From contig SCTL01000610.1 of NCBI GenBank assembly GCA_004297495.1, forward strand, positions 1 through 6,118: a DNA stretch of 6,118 bases. Reading direction: 5' to 3'. Of this stretch, positions 1-4,706 are shown piece by piece. Position numbers and translations under genes: made by a program. Under the pieces are notes generated by a model. It was not told the origin of the DNA and ran no database searches. It worked only from the letters and a program-made list of their open reading frames with translations. Numbering within the stretch: position 1 is the stretch's first letter; each line of letters begins with the position of its first letter. The DNA is from Verrucomicrobiota bacterium (GTDB lineage Bacteria > Verrucomicrobiota > Verrucomicrobiia > Limisphaerales > JADLHS01).

Positions 1-514
1 CGTCCATGTTCGGAATCATTTCGCGCTCGGGGTTGTGTTTGATTTTGCCGTCGCGGTCCTTGTAGGAAAGTCCGGCGATGCTCGCGAGGTCGCGGCCTTC
101 GGCGACTTCGGCGCACGTGTAATCAAATTCCTTCCGGCCAACCCAATCAATTGCGGGCGATGCCTTGAGCGTCTCGGTCGGCAACACCATCGTGTGCGCG
201 CCGATGAAACCGATTTTCGTGTCCGGCTTCTGCGCCTTGATGGCTTCAGCGACTTTGCAATCGTTCTTCAACGACGGTGTGCTGGTGTTGATGATGACGT
301 GATCGAAGTCCTTCGCGATGGCGAGGCACTTGGCGAGGTTCACGTCGTGCGGCGGGCAATCGAGCAGGCGCGAGCCGGGCGTGAGCGCGGCGGGTTGCGC
401 GAGCCAGGTCGGATACCAATAGCTGGTGACTTCGCGGCGCGCTTGGTAGCGCGCGCCGGCGCCGCCGTCAAAGCCGTCGAAGCTCGGAGGTGAAAGATAA
501 AGTGTCTTGCTCAT
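1..514 (-). CDS. hpnJ: HpnJ, hopanoid-associated radical SAM/B12-binding-domain protein (N-terminal 171 residues, cut by the left edge)
   Basis: Only the N-terminal part is present: the ATG is at 514 and the frame is open to base 2, giving 171 codons. The start MSKTLYLSPPSFDGFDGGAG, then ARYQARREV and SYWYPTWLAQPAAL (about residues 31-44), is the characteristic opening of HpnJ. The visible part corresponds to the Rossmann-like B12-binding domain, with strands at DHVIINTSTPS (71-81) and KIGFIGAHTMV (100-110). I see no DxHxxG cobalamin motif. The CxxxCxxC cluster site would lie beyond the window, so catalysis cannot be judged. The family (established knowledge) acts late in hopanoid side-chain synthesis and is linked to converting glucosamine-bacteriohopanetetrol to the cyclitol ether, with HpnI and HpnK. 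It lies 60 bp downstream of the MFS gene on the same strand. No clear Shine-Dalgarno precedes the start. Family assignment is secure; the exact reaction in this organism is inferred. Confidence 0.93.
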   Translation of the reverse strand, partial: MSKTLYLSPPSFDGFDGGAGARYQARREVTSYWYPTWLAQPAALTPGSRLLDCPPHDVNLAKCLAIAKDFDHVIINTSTPSLKNDCKVAEAIKAQKPDTKIGFIGAHTMVLPTETLKASPAIDWVGRKEFDYTCAEVAEGRDLASIAGLSYKDRDGKIKHNPEREMIPNMD

Positions 515-534
515 AAGCAAATCAAAGGGCGCGC

Positions 535-573
535 ATAGCCTAGCTGATTTTCTTGGCGCGCAGCAATGGCTAT
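535..573 (-). other. Composite inverted repeat between the MFS gene and hpnJ
   Basis: ATAGCC (535-540) pairs with GGCTAT (568-573), and inside it GCTG (543-546) pairs with CAGC (561-564), leaving a 14-nt loop. It begins one base past the MFS stop codon and ends 20 bp before the hpnJ start. No T tract follows it on the minus strand, so it is not a normal intrinsic terminator. It could be an mRNA-stability or processing hairpin, or chance. Confidence 0.3.
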
Positions 574-574
574 T

Positions 575-1789
575 TCAGGTCTTGGCGGGCGCAGGATGGC
601 CGACGTCTTTGACGTGCACGCGACTAGCCAGCCAAAGACTGATCAAGCTGAAGGCGACCGCAAGCCAGCCGAGCTTGTCGTAATTGACGAGCTGGCCGTT
701 GGGCGATCTGGTCACAATCCACCCGCCAAGGCTCGACGTAATCCCCGAAGTGAGATCGCGCGTGCAACTGGTCAGGCTCATGAACGAGCCGCGACGGCGC
801 GACGGAACCGCCAGCGACAGGATGGCCTGTCCGGGAACAAACCGCCCGCTCGCGAACGTGAAGAACAAACCCGCAAGCACCAGCACACCCCAGACTGGCA
901 GTCGGCCTGAATTCGCAATCGTCAACGTGACGAAGCTCGCGACCACAATCAGACCGGCGAACACACGAAAACGCCCGATGCGATCCGCCAGCCGGCCAAA
1001 TCTTGGCGCGGTCAGCGCGGAGCAAACACCTCCCACCATGTAGATCAGAAACAGTTTGTCTTCCGGCAAGCCGACGTTTGAAACCAGATATGCCGCGAGC
1101 AGCGGAATGATGGCAAAGTGTCCCATCACCAGCGCGGACATGAACATGAGGGCGCGACCGGCGTTAGGATCGCGAATCAATTCCAGAAAAGTGTGGAAGC
1201 CATGAATTGCGGAATCGTCCAGATGATCCCGCACGGACGGCAAGGTCATGAAAACAAGCACCCAGATCACGACCGCGAAAGCCGCGACGAGAAAGAACGG
1301 CATCTCCCAGCGAAATTTTTGCGCCAGATACAAACCGAACGGAACACCCAACGCCGCAGCCACCGCAAAGGCCGACATGATGATGCCCATTCCGGTCGCT
1401 CGCCGTTGCGGCGGAACAATGTCGCCGACGATCGCCATCACGGTTGCGCCCGAAATTCCACCGAATGCGCCGCACGTGGCGCGCGCGATCAGCAATGTGC
1501 CGGCGTTTTGGGAAAGTCCACACGCGAGCGTTCCGAGAAAAAAACCAGTATACGTGATGAGCAACACTTTTCGCCGGTCGTAACGATCCATGAACGGGGC
1601 GGCCAGCAAGCCGACGACTCCGGCGCTGATGGTATAGGCGGCCACCAGATGACTGAAACCGGCGGGCGTGATGTTCAGATCGTGCATGAGCATCGGGCCC
1701 AGCGGCATCATCACCATGAAATCCAGGATGTGCGTGAACGTCACCGCCGCGAGCAGCAGCAGGATGGTGCGTTCAGAATAACGGTGCAT
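575..1789 (-). CDS. MFS transporter, DHA1-like drug/sugar efflux type, 12 transmembrane segments
   Basis: A 404-residue inner-membrane secondary transporter of normal MFS length. Hydrophobic segments fall roughly at residues 8-32, 44-67, 74-94, 98-122, 132-153, 162-184, then after a hydrophilic central loop (185-212) at 213-237, 244-266, 275-293, 298-318, 336-358 and 372-391. Motif A is visible in the 2-3 loop as DRYDRRK (68-74), and a second copy, GRLADRIGR (265-273), in the 8-9 loop, as expected from the duplicated 6+6 fold. The substrate cannot be read from the sequence. It lies between hpnH and hpnJ on the same strand, so a link to hopanoid intermediates or membrane-active compounds is possible but inferred. 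ATG 1789 is the only canonical start after an in-frame TAG at 1831-1829. The region normally holding a ribosome site is instead a terminator-like hairpin and T tract. Confidence 0.9.
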   Translation of the reverse strand: MHRYSERTILLLLAAVTFTHILDFMVMMPLGPMLMHDLNITPAGFSHLVAAYTISAGVVGLLAAPFMDRYDRRKVLLITYTGFFLGTLACGLSQNAGTLLIARATCGAFGGISGATVMAIVGDIVPPQRRATGMGIIMSAFAVAAALGVPFGLYLAQKFRWEMPFFLVAAFAVVIWVLVFMTLPSVRDHLDDSAIHGFHTFLELIRDPNAGRALMFMSALVMGHFAIIPLLAAYLVSNVGLPEDKLFLIYMVGGVCSALTAPRFGRLADRIGRFRVFAGLIVVASFVTLTIANSGRLPVWGVLVLAGLFFTFASGRFVPGQAILSLAVPSRRRGSFMSLTSCTRDLTSGITSSLGGWIVTRSPNGQLVNYDKLGWLAVAFSLISLWLASRVHVKDVGHPAPAKT

Positions 1790-1790
1790 G

Positions 1791-1815
1791 AAAAAGCGCG
1801 GCGGAACTCCGCCGC
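1791..1815 (-). terminator. Intrinsic terminator-like hairpin and T5 tract abutting the MFS start codon
   Basis: On the minus strand GCGGCGG (1815-1809) pairs perfectly with CCGCCGC (1804-1798) across a 4-nt AGTT loop, then GC, then TTTTT (1795-1791). The next base is C and then the MFS ATG. This has the form of a Rho-independent terminator and lies 60 bp beyond the hpnH stop. Its placement over the MFS translation start means it could instead act as an attenuator or a translation-blocking hairpin. Confidence 0.65.
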
Positions 1816-1825
1816 AAATGCGGGG

Positions 1826-1853
1826 AATCTAGGGCAGAACGCCGTCAGCGCAA
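1826..1853 (-). promoter_or_regulatory. Weak sigma70-like promoter candidate upstream of the MFS gene
   Basis: On the minus strand TTGCGC (1853-1848) is followed by a 16-nt spacer and TAGATT (1831-1826), in the hpnH-MFS gap. It has the same -35 hexamer and spacer as the candidate upstream of the lipoprotein gene. The predicted transcript would start near 1819, just before the terminator-like hairpin. The -10 match is only 4 of 6, so this may be chance in GC-rich DNA. Confidence 0.2.
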
Positions 1854-1875
1854 GCGGCGGCGGCAACGGGCTTGG

Positions 1876-3306
1876 TCAGTCTTTCTTGGTCGCGGCGATC
1901 TTCGCCAGCAACGCGTCGCGTTCGGACGTGTCGCCCGAACCGCAGTGGCTGCCGACGTGGGCTTCGTGACTGTGCGATTCCTCTTTGCGTGAGAAAGCGG
2001 CTTGCGCCCCGTTCATCGCGGCGCGCGGTGAATTGATCGCGGCCTTGGCTTCGGCGAGATGGCCTTTGCCGATGGTCACGCCGTTGAAGGCGCGCTTGGT
2101 CAGTTCCTCACTGGCCGCATACGGCTTGGGCTTCGCGCCGAAGTTGTATTTGAAATTCTTCCAGTTGTCGCCGCGCTGATAATTCGTGCCGAGCGCGCCG
2201 CTGGGATCGTAGCCGCAATGAACCATGCAGTTCTCGCAGCGCGGATCGCGCGCGACGCCGTTCACGACGCCGTATTTATCCCACTGCACCTTCGCGAGCA
2301 TTTCCTGGTAGCCGTCGTAATGACCGTCGGTCATCAGGTAACACGGCGCTTTCCAGCCCTTGACGTTGTAGGTCGGGATCGCCCACGCAGTGCAGGTCAG
2401 TTCGCGTTTGCCGGCGAGAAATTCCTGATATACCGGCGTGCCGAAGATGGTGAACTTCTCGCCCCACTCCTGAATCTTGGCGAACTTTTGTCGCGTCATC
2501 TTGCGCGTGAGGAAAAAATCCTCCGGCTGCTTGCCGAGGCGCTTGACCATGTCCTTCTTCGCCGCGTCGTATTCGTAGCCGGGCGAAATCGTGTGGCCGT
2601 CCACATTCAGCGACGACAGAAAAGCGAACATGTCGTCCAGTTCCTTCACTTCGGTTTCTTTATAGACCGTGGTGTTCGTCGCCGTCTGGTAACCGAGAAT
2701 CTTCGCCATCTTGATCGCGGCGACACATTCCTTGAACACGCCTTCGCGCTCGACGATGAGGTCGTGCGTGAATTCCAGTCCGTCCACGTGAACGTTCCAA
2801 TACATCCACTGGCTCGGGCGGATGACCACTTTGCTTTTCGCGGCGGCGTCCGACTTGCGGATCTGTTCAGCCTCTTTCTCCGTGACGAGTTCGGCCTTCA
2901 CCAACTCCTGAAGCTTCGACTCCATCTCCGGCGAGTAATCGGCGGCCATGTAATCCCGCATCTTCTTCCGCATGAACACGCCGTTGGTGCAGATGTAAAT
3001 GATGCGGCCCTGTTCGCGCAGTCCGGCGACGAGTTCCTCGATCTTCGGGTAAATGAGCGGTTCGCCACCACAGATGCTCACCATCGGTGCGTCGCAATCC
3101 ACCGCCGCCGCGAGACATTTTTCCAGCGGCACCATGTCCTTGAGCGACGTGGAATATTCGCGAATCCGCCCGCAGCCGGTGCAGGTCAGGTTGCAGGTGT
3201 GAAGCGGTTCGAGCTGCAAGACCATCGCAAACTTCGGCGTCTTGCGCAGTTTGTGTTTGATGATGTGGCCGGCGATCTTCGCCGACAACGCGAATGGGAA
3301 TCGCAT
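1876..3306 (-). CDS. hpnH: HpnH, adenosylhopane synthase (radical SAM)
   Basis: Cytoplasmic radical SAM enzyme that joins the 5'-deoxyadenosyl radical to diploptene, giving adenosylhopane, the first step of hopanoid side-chain synthesis (established for the family). The 4Fe-4S motif CNLTCTGC supplies C38, C42 and C45. GGEP at 80-83 is the SAM-binding strand. VHVDGL (172-177), SPGYEYD (241-247), TAWAIPTYNVKGWKAPCYLM (306-325) and CENCMVHCGYDPSG (357-370) match HpnH landmarks, with C305, C322, C357, C360 and C364 as possible extra ligands. At 476 residues it is clearly longer than the roughly 330-390 usual for HpnH. The excess is a charged insert at about 120-162 and an extended tail after about 395 containing H445, H447, H450, H454 and C455. 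The start lies 4 bp after the lipoprotein stop with no Shine-Dalgarno, suggesting translational coupling. Identity is confident; the role of the additions is unknown. Confidence 0.95.
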   Translation of the reverse strand: MRFPFALSAKIAGHIIKHKLRKTPKFAMVLQLEPLHTCNLTCTGCGRIREYSTSLKDMVPLEKCLAAAVDCDAPMVSICGGEPLIYPKIEELVAGLREQGRIIYICTNGVFMRKKMRDYMAADYSPEMESKLQELVKAELVTEKEAEQIRKSDAAAKSKVVIRPSQWMYWNVHVDGLEFTHDLIVEREGVFKECVAAIKMAKILGYQTATNTTVYKETEVKELDDMFAFLSSLNVDGHTISPGYEYDAAKKDMVKRLGKQPEDFFLTRKMTRQKFAKIQEWGEKFTIFGTPVYQEFLAGKRELTCTAWAIPTYNVKGWKAPCYLMTDGHYDGYQEMLAKVQWDKYGVVNGVARDPRCENCMVHCGYDPSGALGTNYQRGDNWKNFKYNFGAKPKPYAASEELTKRAFNGVTIGKGHLAEAKAAINSPRAAMNGAQAAFSRKEESHSHEAHVGSHCGSGDTSERDALLAKIAATKKD

Positions 3307-3310
3307 AAGT

Positions 3311-3514
3311 TTAACGGAGCAGCGCGACTTCTTTCGCAGGTTCCGGTTGGTCCAGACGCTTCGGCGGCGTTGGATCAGCCTTGAGCAAGCCGGGGATGAA
3401 AAAGCTCGCCGGCGAAACCGAGCGTTGTGCCTGCACGCCGCCGCACCCGGTCAGGACCAGGGCAGCCGCGACAGCCACAAAAATTACCACCATGATTTTC
3501 CCCTGTGGTTTCAC
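3311..3514 (-). CDS. Small predicted lipoprotein immediately upstream of hpnH
   Basis: From a GTG at 3514 the product is 67 residues: a lysine-bearing n-region (MKPQGK), a hydrophobic core (7-21) and a lipobox L21-T22-G23-C24. After cleavage a lipidated peptide of about 44 residues remains, rich in Pro, Lys and Ala, with no domain I recognise. An alternative ATG at 3493 (60 residues) has a better ribosome site, AGGGGA with 5-nt spacing, and suits the candidate promoter, which would leave the GTG almost leaderless; but it loses the positive n-region. The start is therefore unresolved. The TAA lies 4 bp before the hpnH ATG, so the two genes are almost certainly co-transcribed. The product should be anchored to the inner or outer membrane, where hopanoids reside, but any role in hopanoid synthesis or transport is inference. 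A chance frame is possible, though the lipobox and tight spacing argue against it. Confidence 0.68.
   Translation of the reverse strand: MKPQGKIMVVIFVAVAAALVLTGCGGVQAQRSVSPASFFIPGLLKADPTPPKRLDQPEPAKEVALLR
3499..3504 (-). promoter_or_regulatory. Ribosome binding site AGGGGA favouring the internal ATG of the lipoprotein gene
   Basis: AGGGGA on the minus strand stands 5 nt before the ATG at 3493. No comparable site precedes the in-frame GTG at 3514. This favours the 60-residue form. Confidence 0.45.
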
Positions 3515-3523
3515 GCAAAGACC

Positions 3524-3551
3524 AGTATAGGATGGGTCGGCATGTGCGCAA
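3524..3551 (-). promoter_or_regulatory. Candidate sigma70-like promoter for the lipoprotein-hpnH pair
   Basis: On the minus strand TTGCGC (3551-3546), a 16-nt spacer and TATACT (3529-3524) precede the lipoprotein gene. The -10 box matches TATAAT at 5 of 6; the -35 box only at 3 of 6. A start near 3517 would leave about 24 nt of leader before ATG 3493. The -35 box lies inside the first codons of the divergent TPR gene if that gene starts at 3542. Confidence 0.4.
3529..3532 (+). promoter_or_regulatory. AGGA ribosome binding site supporting the TPR gene start at 3542
   Basis: AGGA with 9-nt spacing precedes ATG 3542. The alternative ATG at 3602 has no purine-rich site before it. The motif touches the -10 box of the opposite-strand promoter candidate. 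Confidence 0.35.
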
Positions 3552-4351
3552 TCCCTAATTCAAGACAAGGGCGGAACTTCTCCTGCCGGTGCGCGTCCAT
3601 CATGTTGATTTCAACACTCGCCGCGCTGACAAGTTTCGCGGTCAATGAATCAACGAACCGGGCGCAGTCCCCCATTTCGTTTGCCGCCCGCGCCGCCGCG
3701 AATTATCTGACGGCAAAACAACTTCACGAATCTGTCCAAACCAATTCCACGTTCGCCTGGCAATTCGCCCGCGCCTGTTTTGATCGCGCGGAATTCTCGA
3801 CCAACGACACCGAGCGCGCCACGCTCGCGCTGCAAGGCATCGCCGCCTGCCGCGAAATCCTCGCGCGCGAATTCACCAACGCCGCCGCCCACTATTATCT
3901 CGGCATGAACCTCGGCCAGTTGGCCCGCACAAAAATGCTCGGCGCGCTGCCCATCGTGGACGAAATGGAAGCCGAGTTCAAAACCGCGAAGCTCTACGAC
4001 AGCGCGTTCGATCACGCCGGGCCGGACCGTTGCCTCGGCTTGCTCTATCTCGACGCGCCGACCCTCGGCAGCGTCGGCAGTCGCCGCAAGGCGCGCCAGC
4101 ACCTGGAACTCGCCGCGAAAGCCGCACCCGAGTATCCCGAAAACTATCTCAACCTGACCGAGGCGTTCTTGCGTTGGCGCGACGTTGCCGCGGCGCGAAC
4201 ACATTTCAAACAACTTGAGGCGCTCCTGCCCGCTGCGCGAACCAATCTCACCGGCGACGCGTGGGCCGCCAGTTGGTCGGACTGGGACCGGCGCATCAAG
4301 AAAGCGGGCAAGCAACTGGAACAGCCGCCGAAACCGGCCGGCCACCGCTGA
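3542..4351 (+). CDS. Exported tetratricopeptide-like protein, TatT-like
   Basis: A 269-residue protein from ATG 3542. Residues 1-17 carry three Arg, then about 18-34 (ASIMLISTLAALTSFAV) are hydrophobic, consistent with a signal peptide or membrane anchor. This supports 3542 over ATG 3602, which would lose the charged n-region. The rest is mostly helical with TPR-like pairs: ALQGIAACREILAREF (96-111), HYYLGMNLGQLAR (117-129), a Gly-Pro turn at AGPDRCLGLLYLDAP (159-173), GSRRKARQHLELAAKAAPEY (179-198) and NYLNLTEAFLRWRD (201-214). The order, including GSRRKA.HLE and PENYLNL.EA, recalls the TatT (TRAP-T associated) TPR family. No TRAP transporter genes are nearby, so that functional link is not supported here. 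A periplasmic protein-interaction role is likely; partner unknown. It is divergent from the lipoprotein-hpnH pair. Confidence 0.8.
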   Translation: MCAIPNSRQGRNFSCRCASIMLISTLAALTSFAVNESTNRAQSPISFAARAAANYLTAKQLHESVQTNSTFAWQFARACFDRAEFSTNDTERATLALQGIAACREILAREFTNAAAHYYLGMNLGQLARTKMLGALPIVDEMEAEFKTAKLYDSAFDHAGPDRCLGLLYLDAPTLGSVGSRRKARQHLELAAKAAPEYPENYLNLTEAFLRWRDVAAARTHFKQLEALLPAARTNLTGDAWAASWSDWDRRIKKAGKQLEQPPKPAGHR

Positions 4352-4445
4352 ATGTCAAATCAAGCTTGCCAGCGAGCGCCCGGGTTGCAAACTTTGCGCC
4401 CATCTGCCCGGCGACTCGGAAGGTCCACGGCAGGCAGACGCGTCC

Positions 4446-4664
4446 ATGGCCAAAGAAGAACCAATTGAACTGATCGGTTCGGTGACCCAGGTGTTGCCCG
4501 GCACGATGTTTCGCGTGGCGTTGCCCAACGGCCACGAAGTGCTCGCCCACATCTCCGGCAAGATGCGAAAAAATTTCATCCGCATCAGCGTCGGCGACAA
4601 AGTGCGCGTCGAGATGTCGCCCTACGATCTGGGCAAGGCGCGCATCACTTACCGCGACCAATAA
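4446..4664 (+). CDS. infA: Translation initiation factor IF-1
   Basis: A 72-residue protein, exactly the usual IF-1 length. It aligns end to end with the family: MAKEEPIELIGSV at the start, LPGTMFRVALPNGHEVLAHI (17-36), SGKMRKNFIRI (37-47), GDKVRVEMSPYDL (50-62) and KARITYR (64-70). It is a single S1-type OB fold that binds the 30S A site during initiation and works with IF-2 and IF-3. ATG 4446 is chosen because MAKEE is the conserved N terminus, although the frame stays open upstream to 4185 inside the TPR gene. There is no strong Shine-Dalgarno. It follows the TPR gene after 94 bp and precedes the membrane protein gene by 42 bp, away from ribosomal protein genes. The identification is very secure. 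Confidence 0.97.
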   Translation: MAKEEPIELIGSVTQVLPGTMFRVALPNGHEVLAHISGKMRKNFIRISVGDKVRVEMSPYDLGKARITYRDQ

Positions 4665-4706
4665 CCCGCGCATGATTCTCTTCGTCGCGCCGGTCCGCCT
4701 CCGCTG

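Noticed and set aside
35..493. Plus-strand open frame of 152 codons opposite hpnJ
   Set aside because: Shadow of hpnJ; the minus-strand translation is recognisable HpnJ across the whole interval.
1118..1969. Plus-strand open frame of 283 codons spanning the MFS start and the hpnH end
   Set aside because: It is opposite two recognisable genes and has a low-complexity His/Arg-rich translation typical of antisense frames.
2059..3384. Long plus-strand open frame of 441 codons opposite hpnH
   Set aside because: It is the antisense shadow of hpnH in GC-rich DNA. Its composition is rich in Arg, Ala, His and Val with no recognisable domain, whereas the minus-strand frame carries conserved radical SAM motifs.
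4185..4445. N-terminal extension of IF-1 reaching back into the TPR gene
   Set aside because: The frame is open, but the translated extension is unlike any IF-1, and MAKEE at 4446 is the conserved native N terminus at exactly 72 residues.
4352..4445. Possible promoter or terminator between the TPR gene and infA
   Set aside because: No convincing -10/-35 pair or stem with T tract could be found by eye; only a short CCCGGG palindrome and imperfect repeats are present.
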